NCBI GenBank assembly: GCA_963720075.1 | Contig: CAVREG010000006.1 | Location: 310,001 to 374,000 of the forward strand | Direction: 5' to 3' | DNA: 64,000 nucleotides | Origin: PALSA-188 sp963720075 | GTDB taxonomy: Bacteria; Acidobacteriota; Terriglobia; Terriglobales; Acidobacteriaceae | Shown here: positions 51,892-61,741 of the stretch, piece by piece | Layout of the letters: each line of letters opens with the position of its first letter | Position numbering within the stretch: the first letter of the stretch is position 1 | Position numbers and translations under genes: made by a program | Notes under the pieces: model-generated | Database searches by the model: none | What the model was told of the DNA's origin: nothing | What the model saw: only the letters and a program-made list of their open reading frames with translations

Positions 51892-52185
51892 TGAGTTTCA
51901 AACATTCTTATCTGTTCGGCGTACAGGAACCAGCCAAGCAAGGTAGAGACTATGTAGATTGAACCGATTGATATGCTATTTAATCAAACTCCCGTCCTCA
52001 CTGTATAAACCGCGGTACTCAACTGTAGAATTCTAGAGTCTCATAATGATCCGTGAACTAATTACTTACTTCGCAAACAGAGAATGCACAGAGTCCTTCT
52101 AACCTCCACGCAAGCCTAGGGTTCCCGAATGGCATATCAAATGCTTTGATCGAGATGCTACGGAGTTCTGTGACAGGAGGTTAAC
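51892..52185. other. Intergenic region without recognisable gene
   Basis: A 294-bp, relatively AT-rich spacer between the PilZ gene and the next small gene, which are divergent. It contains no convincing reading frame, strong promoter or hairpin that I can identify. Only the ribosome site ACAGGAGG for the downstream gene stands out. Confidence 0.5.
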
Positions 52186-52392
52186 ATGCCGAAGGACTGG
52201 AAAGAACTGTCTGAAGCTGTCAGCCGTGAACAAGATCCCCAGAAACTGCTCGAGTTGGTCGAAGAACTGGATAAGGCTCTGGAGCAGCGGGAGAATGCGT
52301 TGAAAGAAAAACGCAGTCCGGAGCAAAATAAGCCTGACAGGGAATCGAATTTTCGACCGATGGTTCCTGTGATAGCGGCGCCTTCCGCGTGA
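52186..52392 (+). CDS. Small helical hypothetical protein (68 aa)
   Basis: A charged, helical protein: LSEAVSREQDPQKLLELVEE and LDKALEQRENALKEKRSPEQ, then a Pro-rich tail. A very good ribosome site (ACAGGAGG, 6 nt before the ATG) supports it. No known family; similar short proteins are common in Acidobacteriota (recalled, not checked). Confidence 0.65.
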   Translation: MPKDWKELSEAVSREQDPQKLLELVEELDKALEQRENALKEKRSPEQNKPDRESNFRPMVPVIAAPSA

Positions 52393-52579
52393 GTTTCAAG
52401 TGCGGAGCAGTTCATGAATACTCTCAATGTCAACTGCACCATCGTGCAATACGAGCGGATTTAGTGGACAATGAGGTTGGGTCGCAACACAGTTGGACCT
52501 GGATCTCTGATATTTCCGGCCACGTTGTTCCTTGAATCGTTCTCGCTCAGCAAATCATCTCTCCATTGGAGGACAAATT

Positions 52580-53224
52580 ATGGCGCACGAATTACCCCCG
52601 CTTCCCTATGACTACTCTGCACTAGAACCTACCATTGATGCGCAAACCATGAAGCTGCATCACGACATGCACCACGGAGCGTACGTAAAAAATTTAAATG
52701 CGGCTCTCGAGAAACATCCGCAGCTCTCATCCAAAAGCGCGGAAGATTTGATTCGCGATCTGAACGCTATTCCGGAAGACATCCGCGGCGCTGTTCGCAA
52801 CAATGGCGGGGGACACGTGAATCACACAATGTTTTGGAAGATTATGAAACCTAAAGGTGGGGGCGATCCAAACGGCCCGATTGCCGAGGTTATCACCAAA
52901 TCGTTTGGCAACTTCAAAGACTTTCAAACCAAATTTAATGATGCCGGAGCGAAGCAATTCGGCAGCGGATGGGTTTGGCTGGCAGGAAAATCGAACGGTG
53001 ACGTTCAGATCATAAGCACCCCGAACCAGGACAATCCCATTTCCCAAGGCCTGTTTCCAATTTTTGGCAACGACGTTTGGGAGCACTCCTACTATCTGAA
53101 ATATAACAACCGGCGCCCCGAATACTTGGCCGCATGGTGGAATGTAGTGAACTGGGACGAAGTGAACAAGCGTCTGGAGACTTTCAAATCTGCGAAGCAC
53201 GAACCAGCACTAGCCGCCCGGTAA
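52580..53224 (+). CDS. sod: Superoxide dismutase (Fe/Mn)
   Basis: About 214 residues. Metal ligands: His in KLHHDMHHGAY, His in GGHVNHTMFW, and Asp/His in DVWEHSYYL. It converts superoxide to oxygen and peroxide. The ATG at 52580 (MAHELPPLPYDY) is preceded by GGAGGAC; a longer in-frame start at 52532 lacks one. No signal peptide, so cytosolic. Metal choice (Fe or Mn) cannot be settled by eye. Confidence 0.95.
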   Translation: MAHELPPLPYDYSALEPTIDAQTMKLHHDMHHGAYVKNLNAALEKHPQLSSKSAEDLIRDLNAIPEDIRGAVRNNGGGHVNHTMFWKIMKPKGGGDPNGPIAEVITKSFGNFKDFQTKFNDAGAKQFGSGWVWLAGKSNGDVQIISTPNQDNPISQGLFPIFGNDVWEHSYYLKYNNRRPEYLAAWWNVVNWDEVNKRLETFKSAKHEPALAAR

Positions 53225-53233
53225 ATGAAACAC

Positions 53234-53260
53234 GTAGGGGCAGGTGTCCTCACCTGCCCT
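53234..53260. repeat. REP-like GTAGGGGCAG hairpin, copy 3
   Basis: GGGCAGGTG (53238-53246), loop TCCT, CACCTGCCC (53251-53259), preceded by GTAG: a perfect 9-bp stem just after sod. It belongs to the same family as the copies after hbd and inside hypF. Confidence 0.65.
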
Positions 53261-53320
53261 TCTTCATGCAAACTCTTCCCAAGCAGCCGCTTCTCGTCCT
53301 TCCGCATCTTCTAACTTCTG

Positions 53321-54691
53321 ATGTCCGCTAGCCCAGATGTACTCATCCTCGGCGCAGGGGTCTCAGGATTATCTGCGGCGATTGAGCTCGCGCGGGCCGG
53401 ATTGTCAATCACCATTCTGGAAGCGCGCAACCGAATCGGCGGGCGTATTCTAACTGTGCGCGATCCTGCCACCCAAAGTCCTATCGAGCTTGGCGCTGAA
53501 TTCGTCCATGGCCTTCCGCCTGAAATTTGGATGCCCCTTCAAGAAAACAATCTGGATGTAACTGAAGTTAGCGGCGACAACTGGTGCTCCCGAGACGGAA
53601 ACCTCTGTTCGTGCGATTTTTTTGGTGATGTAGATAAAATCCTGCGCAAGATGAAAGAGAATTCGCGGGACCAATCATTTCTCAAATTTCTAGAACAGCA
53701 ATTCCCCAATGCCAAACATGACCAGAAGTTAAGAGCAACCAAAGCCTGGGCCCTGGGCTATGTAACCGGATTCAATGCGGCTGATCCTGGCAAAGTCAGC
53801 GTAAATTGGCTGACTGAAGAAATGGATGCTGAAGAACAGATCGAAGGTGACCGCGCGTTTCGCATCAATAGTGGGTACGAAGCGCTAATCGAGATACTGG
53901 TGCGACGGTTGCACGATCTGAATGTCACGATCAATCTCAGTAGCATCGCTGAGGGCATTCGATGGAGTCGCGGTAAGGTTGAAATCAAGGGTCACACGCA
54001 TAGGAAGCAGTTCAGATACGCAGCCCCACGAGTTTTGATCACGGTGCCACTCGGAGTGCTGCTCGCTAATCCACGAGAAAAAGGCGCGCTTCATTTCAGC
54101 CCTCAGTTGCCATCTTCCAAACAGAAAGCGCTGAGTAAACTTGCCATGGGTCACGTTCTGCGAATCACTTTGCAGTTCAAAGAGCGGTTCTGGGAAAAGG
54201 TTTATCCGCATGGTAACGAGAATTCCAATGCACCTTCGAAGAAGACCCTTTCCGATCTGAGTTTTCTGTTTTCCGATGACGAATGGTTCCCGACGTGGTG
54301 GACAAAAATGCCGGCAACATTTCCCATCATCACTGGATGGGCTCCATTCAACTGCGCGGACAGGCTTTCCGGTCATCACGCAAAATTTGTGGTGGATAAA
54401 GCGCTGACTACCCTAAGCCGGATAATGAGTCTCCCGAAGAAAGATTTGGGGGCTCTGCTGGAGAAAGGTCATTTCCACGATTGGCAAGGTGACCCATTTT
54501 CACGTGGAGCTTACAGCTACGTGAAGGTCGGAGGAAAGAATGCCCCAGGGATCCTCGGCAACGCCGTAGAAAAGACATTATTCTTCGCTGGCGAAGCAAC
54601 GGACACTACCGGCCATACGGGCACTGTGCACGGCGCAATAGCGAGCGGAAAAAGATCCGCAAAAGAAATACTAAGGACCGTGCGGCGATAA
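53321..54691 (+). CDS. FAD-dependent amine oxidoreductase (flavin monoamine oxidase family)
   Basis: A 456-residue protein with the dinucleotide motif VLILGAGVSGLSAAIELARA, the GG motif RNRIGGRIL, and the C-terminal FAD-binding LFFAGEATDTTGHTGTVHGA. The arrangement matches the MAO/polyamine oxidase family. Substrate is unknown; polyamines or aromatic amines are possible. No signal peptide. It follows sod by 97 bp, which could handle the peroxide or superoxide produced, but co-transcription is uncertain. Confidence 0.88.
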   Translation: MSASPDVLILGAGVSGLSAAIELARAGLSITILEARNRIGGRILTVRDPATQSPIELGAEFVHGLPPEIWMPLQENNLDVTEVSGDNWCSRDGNLCSCDFFGDVDKILRKMKENSRDQSFLKFLEQQFPNAKHDQKLRATKAWALGYVTGFNAADPGKVSVNWLTEEMDAEEQIEGDRAFRINSGYEALIEILVRRLHDLNVTINLSSIAEGIRWSRGKVEIKGHTHRKQFRYAAPRVLITVPLGVLLANPREKGALHFSPQLPSSKQKALSKLAMGHVLRITLQFKERFWEKVYPHGNENSNAPSKKTLSDLSFLFSDDEWFPTWWTKMPATFPIITGWAPFNCADRLSGHHAKFVVDKALTTLSRIMSLPKKDLGALLEKGHFHDWQGDPFSRGAYSYVKVGGKNAPGILGNAVEKTLFFAGEATDTTGHTGTVHGAIASGKRSAKEILRTVRR

Positions 54692-54863
54692 CCGCTCTGG
54701 TTGTCCAAGAAAATTCCGCATTGAGCCGACGATCTCTTCCCTACACCAGACAGCGCATTACGACCGCCGGAAGGCGCTCCGATCTAATCACGCGGAGAGT
54801 TGCGGAGACGCGCTGTCAACGGCTGTCCTTTCGTATACTGACGGCAATGTCCAACAGCTCTTC

Positions 54864-57800
54864 TCAAAAAATCAATTTCCCTCCAAACCACCATTGCCGC
54901 TGACCTCCGCTGCCGCCTAACCCGGCGTTGGTAGTCACGAGGGTAGAGGTAATTTTTCCGAAGTTGCTGCTGTTAATGTCAGAGGTTGGATTGTTGAAGT
55001 GCGGCGTGTTAGTCACGCCAAAAGCATCTGTCTCGAGCTGAAAGGTAAATCGTTCGGTGATTTTGAAATTGCGAAAGAGACTCGCGTCGAGATCAAAATA
55101 TCCCGGTCCTCGCATGATATTCCGCCCCGAATCTCCAAGCACCCCTGGGGTGGTTACCCTGGCAAAGGCCGATGTATTGAAGTAGCTACAGGAACCGCTC
55201 CCCAACGGGCAATTGCTCGGATTCTGCTGCGGCTGGCCATTTATCACACTGATAGGCCCGACAATATTAACTGTTTGAGTGTTACCCGGAGCATTCAAAG
55301 CGGACGCTCCAGCCCCGCTGTCAGTAATCGTAAATGGGGTTCCGCTCATCGCGGTCAAAATGCCGTTTAGCTGCCAACCGCCGGCGATTTTGCTCGCAAT
55401 ACCACTTTGTGCCCAGCGCTGCCCGTGACCGAATGGAAGATCGTACACAGCATAGGCTTCGAAGTTGTGAGTGCGATCGAAGCCAGCGACGGCTTTATTT
55501 TTGCTGAGATATGCTGGATATGGAAAGAGGAGGAAGTTGATTTCCTCATTATCCTCGTAGTCAATTGCCTTGGAGTATGTGTACACCACTCCTATCTGTG
55601 AATTACCACCAAGATGTCGCGTCAGCTTCGTCTGTAGCGAGTCATAGTAATTGTTCCCGAAGGGCGTCAATTGATTGATGTCCGACCAGACCTGGCCGAA
55701 TTGAGCATTCAATAGGCGCCCGGTCTGTCCGCCGCCTGCCGGTGCTGGATTCACGTTCATATTTGTCAGTGGCCTTATTCCCCTCGACCCGACGTAACCC
55801 ACATCGGCCACAAAACCAGCGAACTCTTGTTCGAGTGTAAGGTTGAAGGAGTTGATGTATCCACGCCGGAAATCTCGGGGGATTGTCGTCGTGCCGACAC
55901 CTGCGGGAAGCGGAAAGACTCCGGGACTGGTTCCACCATTTACTGGAATTAGCGTTATGCCGATTGGCAGGTAGCTGTACGATCCGGTCGCATTCGTTCC
56001 CGTTAGACTCGCTGCGGGGGCAAAAGCTGAGTTCAACGCTTGAGGATAAGTATTACCGACGAAATCCGATATCGTGTCGGCAGGATAAGCGTTTCTCAGG
56101 AAGCGCCAATTGTTGGAGTCCGCAGTCATGCCATAACCTCCACGGATCACTGTCTTCGGCGTCGCGCGATAAGCAAATCCGAGACGAGGCAAAAACTGTC
56201 CGTGGCCGACATCCACGCCATCGTCAACGGGGAAGCCGCTGCTCCCGCCGCCGACGATCACGTCCATATTTGAAGTATCGAGAACACGCGCACCGCCGAT
56301 GTCACTGTACGCCATGGGGTAGTACTCCCATCGCACACCATAGTTCACGGTGAGGTTTGGCGTTACCTGCCACTGATCGCGTACGTACCACGCCCATTGC
56401 GACCAGCGAAGAGCGATGGGGTCAATGTTCTGAACCGCCTTTCCGACTTCGTCGGGCAAGCCTAGCAAGAAGTCAGCGAATGAGTTGTATTGAAGGCCTT
56501 GGGTCGGAGAATCCGGATTCGAACACTTGCCACCCGGACAAACAACCTGTTCCGTTGCTGCGCCGGTAAACCGAAAGCTACCACGTGCAGTCTGGAATGA
56601 TCCACCTTGCGGCTGAAAGTGATTCAGTTGGACGTGGTCATACTCTATCCCGGCACGCAACTGATGACGCCCCTTGATCCATGTAAGGTTCGTGTTGCCA
56701 ACGTACTGATTGTCTCGGAACACAAATGGATTGCCCGTGTTTGGATTCCCCAGATTTGAAAACGTAGCGAACTGGAAAGCCGGCTGCCCACCCTGCAGGG
56801 GGTCAGTTCCATTTGTGCCCGGAATATGCAACGTATTCAGGCCAAAGTTTGAACCAATATCAACATCCTCGGCATTGATTCGTTGCCGAGTAAACCCTCC
56901 GTTCATATCCAATAGCAGGTTGGGAGCGATTGTGTAGGTGGCGCCTAATCCGACGATCTGAATTCTGGAAAAGGCGTTGCCATTCTGCCCGCCAAGAGTG
57001 GCGTTTCCGCCCGCTGGACCCAGTACGGGCGGATCAAAAATGTCGCTTCTTGAAAGACTGTAACGTCCAAATAGTGATGTTTTCTGATTCAACATGTAAT
57101 TGACCTTGGTATCCAGATCGTCGCGGTGGAAAAATCCGGACTTATTCACGAAATAGTTGTTAGTAGATCCGGGTTGATTTGGCGATGGGATGAGTTGATC
57201 CATTGCCAGTGCGGCAGGGTCAACCGCGTTGAGGCAAATTTCGTCAACAACACCGTTGCACGAGATCGGAGTTCGGCCGGCGCCATTGGCCGTACCTGTC
57301 CTCGGATCGTAGATATGGACAGGATTGCCGGCCTTATCTGTCAACAGTCCTCGGAAATCATAGAACCCCGCCGCCTGAGCATTTTGATAAAGCAGACCAC
57401 CTGCAGGAACAGTTTGTGGATTGCCGCCATTGGGGGCTTGGGCTTGCCGGGTTGATTCCCAGTCACCGAAGAAAAATAGCTTGTTCTTCTTTATGGGGCC
57501 CCCGATAGCCCCGCCGAATTGATTGAATACATTCAGCGGTTTGCGAAAATTTGGGGGGTTAAAGTAATTCTGGTTCGACAGGAAATTGTCGGTATGGAAT
57601 TCGTGCAAATCCCCATGAAAATCATTTGTTCCCGACTTAATTTGAACGTTCACGGCCGCTCCACCTGCCTGGCCTTCCTCGGCGTCGAAGGAATTCGTGA
57701 CAACGTTTACGGTTTCAATCGCGTCTTCCGGCGGCACATAAGCAATATTCTGTGGCAGCCAGGGATAGGCATCGGTCACACCGTCAATACGCGTGTTGTT

Positions 57801-58427
57801 TCCCTGATTCGATTGGCCGTTCACGTTGGAAGTCATCGCCCGCTGAGGGTTTCCTCCAGCGGAGTTATTTTCGGCTGGCAGACTGGCTCCCGGCAGCAGC
57901 TTGTAAAGTGATTGAAAGCTCTTTCCCTCAGATGAAATTGTGGGAAGGGATTCGATCTCGCTCGCCTGAAAATCCGTGTGGACGTCAGACTTGTCGGTCT
58001 GGAGTTCTGGCGGAGCTGCGCTGACAGTTACGGTTTCCTGAACTTGCCCAAGCTCCAGTTTGGCATCCACGCGCCGAACCGTATTGGCGAGCACCAGGAC
58101 ATTCTCTGTCGCCTCCTGCTTAAAATTGGGGGATGAGACATTCACCCTGTATGTGCCCGGTTGCAGGTCGGTGAACAAATACACCCCGCTGGCGTTTGTG
58201 GCCGCTTCCGTAGTCACCCCGGTTTGAATGTTGAGCGCTGCTACCTTTGCACCACTCACAGCGGCTCCCGTCGGGTCGGTAACGTTGCCCGTCAGCGATC
58301 CATAAAGAACTTGTGCGCAGCACAAGTTCGCAAATGCGAGTAGCGATAGTGCCACTAACATAATCACAATTTGTTGTTGTCGCGAACTATATGAATTAGT
58401 TTGTGCCTTTGATCCAGATCCGAACAT
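54864..58427 (-). CDS. TonB-dependent receptor-like outer membrane protein (Oar type)
   Basis: A 1187-residue protein with a signal peptide (about residues 18-39), a carboxypeptidase-regulatory-like domain (about 40-130: GSLTGNVTDPTGAAVSGAKV, GVYLFTDLQPGTYRVNV), a plug (about 170-290, with VNGQSNQGNNTRIDGVTDAY) and a large beta-barrel to a terminal Phe (WWFGGKLIF). Such Oar-like receptors are expanded in Acidobacteriota and are thought to import oligosaccharides or other polymers. GGGAGG precedes the ATG. A ROK regulator ends 64 bp upstream in the same direction, suggesting sugar-responsive control. Confidence 0.9.
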   Translation of the reverse strand: MFGSGSKAQTNSYSSRQQQIVIMLVALSLLAFANLCCAQVLYGSLTGNVTDPTGAAVSGAKVAALNIQTGVTTEAATNASGVYLFTDLQPGTYRVNVSSPNFKQEATENVLVLANTVRRVDAKLELGQVQETVTVSAAPPELQTDKSDVHTDFQASEIESLPTISSEGKSFQSLYKLLPGASLPAENNSAGGNPQRAMTSNVNGQSNQGNNTRIDGVTDAYPWLPQNIAYVPPEDAIETVNVVTNSFDAEEGQAGGAAVNVQIKSGTNDFHGDLHEFHTDNFLSNQNYFNPPNFRKPLNVFNQFGGAIGGPIKKNKLFFFGDWESTRQAQAPNGGNPQTVPAGGLLYQNAQAAGFYDFRGLLTDKAGNPVHIYDPRTGTANGAGRTPISCNGVVDEICLNAVDPAALAMDQLIPSPNQPGSTNNYFVNKSGFFHRDDLDTKVNYMLNQKTSLFGRYSLSRSDIFDPPVLGPAGGNATLGGQNGNAFSRIQIVGLGATYTIAPNLLLDMNGGFTRQRINAEDVDIGSNFGLNTLHIPGTNGTDPLQGGQPAFQFATFSNLGNPNTGNPFVFRDNQYVGNTNLTWIKGRHQLRAGIEYDHVQLNHFQPQGGSFQTARGSFRFTGAATEQVVCPGGKCSNPDSPTQGLQYNSFADFLLGLPDEVGKAVQNIDPIALRWSQWAWYVRDQWQVTPNLTVNYGVRWEYYPMAYSDIGGARVLDTSNMDVIVGGGSSGFPVDDGVDVGHGQFLPRLGFAYRATPKTVIRGGYGMTADSNNWRFLRNAYPADTISDFVGNTYPQALNSAFAPAASLTGTNATGSYSYLPIGITLIPVNGGTSPGVFPLPAGVGTTTIPRDFRRGYINSFNLTLEQEFAGFVADVGYVGSRGIRPLTNMNVNPAPAGGGQTGRLLNAQFGQVWSDINQLTPFGNNYYDSLQTKLTRHLGGNSQIGVVYTYSKAIDYEDNEEINFLLFPYPAYLSKNKAVAGFDRTHNFEAYAVYDLPFGHGQRWAQSGIASKIAGGWQLNGILTAMSGTPFTITDSGAGASALNAPGNTQTVNIVGPISVINGQPQQNPSNCPLGSGSCSYFNTSAFARVTTPGVLGDSGRNIMRGPGYFDLDASLFRNFKITERFTFQLETDAFGVTNTPHFNNPTSDINSSNFGKITSTLVTTNAGLGGSGGQRQWWFGGKLIF

Positions 58428-58491
58428 AAAGCCTCCCGTTACTTTGACTGATTAACTTCTAGTGCCGAGTCGCGATGTCCCACCTGCTGGC

Positions 58492-59733
58492 TCATCCGAC
58501 CTGCCGGGCTGTTGCTTTGCTTCTCAACCCTGATGCCGCGGATTCTTCACCCTCCAGCCCATAGGCAGAAGGAGCGAAGTGTCGCTGTAACACGAGGGCC
58601 ACGGTGCCACGCAAACGGGCCAGGCTCGGCTCCGCCAGAGCTGGACGCACTCGAGGAGCCTTCCCTATCAGCACCCCCGACGCGACTTCGGCTTCGATCA
58701 CTGGTCCGAACCGCGACCACAGCCGACTGAATTCGGCGACCACAACGATCTCTGCAGGTGCGAGTCCCGCGACTATCATTCTCATCCCTCGTCCAATGGC
58801 ATGCGCCATTTTGTCGAGAGCCGTTAGCGCCATCGCATCACCCGCTTCGGCCAGTGCCAGCAGATCTTGGAAAGTCATATCATTGGAGGCCGTGCTTTCC
58901 TCATGGTAATAGCGCAAGGCTGCCCTGTTGGAAGCGTACACTTCCCAGCATCCGCGTCCCCCGCAAGCGCATATGGGACCGTTTGCGTCGAGCGATACAT
59001 GGCCGAACTCCCCCGCCATCCCATTTAAACCGCGTACTAACTGTCCATTCGCGAAGACCCCGGTACCCACGCCTTCGGCAATGGTGACCACCACCAGGTC
59101 GCGCACATCCTCGGTATGGCCGAACCAAACCTCGGCCAGCACGCAGGCATTAGCCGCGTTCTCCAGTTCCACTCGCATTCCTGTGGCATCTTCAATCGGT
59201 TTTTTAAGATCGAATTCGGACCACTTCAAATTGGGAGCAAAAACCACATGCTGGGTGGTCAGATCAAAACGGCCTGACAGGCTAAGACCGACTCCCTCAA
59301 ACACACGGTCGGAATGGAGCTGCATCTGGTGGCGAAGCCTCGTCGCCAGGTTCTCGGCTGCGACTCGCGGATCGGACGGCGTCGGCATGGCCTCTTGCGA
59401 CAGGAATCGTCCATTAACGTCGGCGACCGCAACGGTGCTCTGAATCGGTCTGACGTCTGCTACCAGGATGGCACGAGAATCATTCAGCCTCAGGTAGGTC
59501 GGACGCCTTCCGCGAGGCAAGCGCCCGGTCGGACCCTTTACCACCCACCGTTCGCGAATGAGCTGCTCGGTGATCAGCGAAACGGTGCTTCTCTGAAGGC
59601 CGGAAACACGCGCCAAGCTGGCCCGCGAAATGGGCTGTCTGCGCCGGATCAGGTTAAGCACCACGCCGCGATTGATATCTCTTGCGGTTTCGCTGGATGC
59701 TACCTGCGTGTTGGTAAAATCAATTCGACGCAT
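58492..59733 (-). CDS. ROK family transcriptional regulator (NagC/XylR type)
   Basis: 413 residues. A winged helix-turn-helix (about 25-75: PISRASLARVSGLQRSTVSL) precedes a ROK sugar-binding domain with the zinc motif CACGGRGCWE (Cys255, Cys257, Cys262, and His245). The catalytic Asp of ROK kinases (ENDAN) is Ala here (ENAANA, residues 191-196), so it is a non-kinase regulator. It should bind a sugar or sugar phosphate and control its own gene and the receptor downstream. Palindromes and a promoter lie just upstream. Confidence 0.9.
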   Translation of the reverse strand: MRRIDFTNTQVASSETARDINRGVVLNLIRRRQPISRASLARVSGLQRSTVSLITEQLIRERWVVKGPTGRLPRGRRPTYLRLNDSRAILVADVRPIQSTVAVADVNGRFLSQEAMPTPSDPRVAAENLATRLRHQMQLHSDRVFEGVGLSLSGRFDLTTQHVVFAPNLKWSEFDLKKPIEDATGMRVELENAANACVLAEVWFGHTEDVRDLVVVTIAEGVGTGVFANGQLVRGLNGMAGEFGHVSLDANGPICACGGRGCWEVYASNRAALRYYHEESTASNDMTFQDLLALAEAGDAMALTALDKMAHAIGRGMRMIVAGLAPAEIVVVAEFSRLWSRFGPVIEAEVASGVLIGKAPRVRPALAEPSLARLRGTVALVLQRHFAPSAYGLEGEESAASGLRSKATARQVG

Positions 59734-59744
59734 TTAGACCCGCT

Positions 59745-59760
59745 CGAACGATGGCGTTCG
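59745..59760. promoter_or_regulatory. Palindrome CGAACG-N4-CGTTCG near the ROK start
   Basis: A perfect 6-4-6 inverted repeat, 11-27 bp upstream of the ROK ATG. It may be an operator half-set or a hairpin in the leader that covers the ribosome site. Confidence 0.4.
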
Positions 59761-59801
59761 CACAAAAAAAGCAATCAACTACGGCCCACCAAGTTTCACT
59801 T

Positions 59802-59815
59802 TGAGCTCTAGCTCA
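59802..59815. promoter_or_regulatory. Candidate ROK autoregulatory operator TGAGCT-CT-AGCTCA
   Basis: A perfect 14-bp palindrome just downstream of the ROK -10 box (18 bp away). Position at the start of transcription is typical for repression. An A/T-rich TTTAATGAGC context resembles NagC/Mlc-type sites, but this comparison is only visual. Confidence 0.5.
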
Positions 59816-59832
59816 TTAAATTTGTGCCTCGA

Positions 59833-59862
59833 ACAATATGTTGACTCCGGCGACGTTGTCAA
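59833..59862 (-). promoter_or_regulatory. Sigma-70 promoter of the ROK gene
   Basis: On the minus strand TTGACA (59857-59862, perfect), an 18-bp spacer and TATTGT (59833-59838, 4/6). The remaining stretch 59863-60042 shows no gene. Confidence 0.6.
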
Positions 59863-60042
59863 GCCAAAAATATGCGCGAGCAGAACAATGATTTATTTGA
59901 GACTCGACGACAAAAGTGAAAGCTTTCGGAGCCAGAATGATGGCGTACTAGGGCGGGGTCGCAGGTTCGGTACCGACCGGTGCGACAATCTCAAATGATG
60001 TGCGCACCACGTTTGTGGACCGAACCCACTGTGCAGAGCTGC

Positions 60043-60594
60043 TTACTTGTTGTCTTCCACTTGAAGGTCATCCGTCACAGAGAAAACATTAGGAACGGAC
60101 TTGGCTTGCATTTCGGCCATCTGCTTGTCCATCTGACGCGCGACTACTCCGATTAGGGTGACGTGCCCGTTTTTTACGACTATATGAATCGGGGGGATGG
60201 CCCTCATTGCATACAGGCTAAGAGATGCGTTGCCATAGATAGCTCTAAAAGTTTCACGCCGTATGCTATTGTCCATCGGGGAAGGAGGCAATACTTCTAT
60301 GTTGTTTGCCACCTTTGAAACGCCTTCTATGTTCTTTACTGCCCTCTCCGCGTCGGATTTAGTTACAGGGTCCACAACTTGTCCCTGAAGGGTTACGGTC
60401 CCGTCCGGGGACACCTGATAGGCGAGGTTATCGAATACTCCATAGTATGGAAGGAGCATCAGTTCGTGATGAACTTCCTTCGTAACTCGCTGGAATCCGC
60501 GCTGATCTAGACGAGCGGTTTCCGCCGTCTGCGCGAACATGATTTGACTTGTCGCGAGCGCGGCGAAGACCATCACAAAAATAAGTTTCTTCAT
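60043..60594 (-). CDS. Exported BON-domain protein
   Basis: 183 residues with a signal peptide (about 1-21) and two BON domains (about 35-105 and 105-180): YQVSPDGTVTLQGQVVDPVT with AERAVKNIEGVSKVANNI, and HIVVKNGHVTLIGVVARQMD. BON proteins act in the periplasm, often in envelope stability or osmotic protection. A purine-rich AAAGAGAGAG serves as ribosome site. It is monocistronic. Confidence 0.85.
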   Translation of the reverse strand: MKKLIFVMVFAALATSQIMFAQTAETARLDQRGFQRVTKEVHHELMLLPYYGVFDNLAYQVSPDGTVTLQGQVVDPVTKSDAERAVKNIEGVSKVANNIEVLPPSPMDNSIRRETFRAIYGNASLSLYAMRAIPPIHIVVKNGHVTLIGVVARQMDKQMAEMQAKSVPNVFSVTDDLQVEDNK

Positions 60595-60732
60595 TGTCTT
60601 TCTCTCTCTTTCTTTTTTCTGTTACGACAATAAGTAAAAGACCTGACCGGAGCGCCGAGCAATACGTGGATATCTGTAATCGGAAGAAAACATAACTTTA
60701 GCCGTCCCGCTCGTTGAAATCTCCTCGCAGTC

Positions 60733-60876
60733 CTAATTTTGTTGATGAAGCGGCGCGGACTGCTCGGTCACATTACCCCTCCTATGATGGACGCCAAAAA
60801 AGACCATTGAGATAACGATGACGACGAATCCAATCAACAGAACTATTGGCGCCCGGTGACTGCCGCGTATTATCAT
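60733..60876 (-). CDS. Small one-helix membrane protein (47 aa)
   Basis: A short frame in the 392-bp gap before deoC. The product begins MIIRGSHRAPIVLLIGFVVI and forms one transmembrane helix, then a basic HHRRGN stretch and a polar tail. TAGGTG lies about 8 nt before the ATG. It could be transcribed with the BON gene, which lies 138 bp downstream. No family is recognised. Confidence 0.5.
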   Translation of the reverse strand: MIIRGSHRAPIVLLIGFVVIVISMVFFGVHHRRGNVTEQSAPLHQQN

Positions 60877-60986
60877 TTGTGCTGCACCTACGTGAGATTA
60901 AGCAACTTTCACTGCCTGGACTATGATGCAATCCAGCTCCAGAGGCGGTCCTCGGATCCAAGTTTTTCGGTGAAATAGAGGGATTC

Positions 60987-61688
60987 ATGAATGAGGGGTA
61001 CCAATACGCTGATATAGCGAAAATGATTGACCACTCGCTTCTGAGTCCGGCACTCACGATCGCCGAATTGGAGGCGGGCTGCGCACTGGCGGTGCGGTAC
61101 GACGTTGCCAGCGTTTGCATCCTGCCATACTATCTGGCACGGTGCGTCGAACTTCTCGCTGGAAGCACGGTGCAGCCAAGCACCACAATCGGCTTTCCGC
61201 ATGGAGGGCACCATACCTCTGTCAAGCTGGCTGAAGCGGAGCAGGCGATTGAAGATGGCGCGACGGAATTGGATATGGTTATCAATATCAGCCAGGCACG
61301 AAGTGGGAACTGGACATACGTCGCCAATGAGATTCAAGAGCTGACCAACCGCTGCCACGCAAGTGGAGCTAGGATAAAAGTAATTTTTGAAAACGCTTTT
61401 CACGACGAGGCCGCCAAAATTCGCCTCTGCGGAATATGCGGAGAAGCGCGGGTTGACTGGGTGAAAACTTCCACCGGCTACGCCGCGACCGGAGCAACCT
61501 TGGAAGACCTCAGGCTCATGCGAAAATATTCACCGCCTAGCGTCCAGATAAAAGCCGCGGGCGGGGTGAGAGATTTGGACATGCTCCTTGCTGTGAAGGA
61601 GATAGGGGTCACCCGGGTGGGGGCGACTCGAACCGCAACTATCCTGGACGAATGTCAGCAACGGCTTGGTGAAGCGCTTTATTCGTAG
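60987..61688 (+). CDS. deoC: Deoxyribose-phosphate aldolase
   Basis: A 233-residue class I aldolase that splits deoxyribose-5-phosphate into glyceraldehyde-3-phosphate and acetaldehyde. The Schiff-base lysine is in VDWVKTSTGYA. IGFPHGGHHTSVKLAEAEQA, GATELDMVINI and IKAAGGVRD are family hallmarks; IGFPHGGH matches the usual IGFPxG. No other nucleoside catabolism gene is adjacent. Confidence 0.95.
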   Translation: MNEGYQYADIAKMIDHSLLSPALTIAELEAGCALAVRYDVASVCILPYYLARCVELLAGSTVQPSTTIGFPHGGHHTSVKLAEAEQAIEDGATELDMVINISQARSGNWTYVANEIQELTNRCHASGARIKVIFENAFHDEAAKIRLCGICGEARVDWVKTSTGYAATGATLEDLRLMRKYSPPSVQIKAAGGVRDLDMLLAVKEIGVTRVGATRTATILDECQQRLGEALYS

Positions 61689-61741
61689 TTCCTCAGCGCC
61701 CATGCGCGGCTACTGACGAGGCTGAAGTAAAAAAGTTACCC

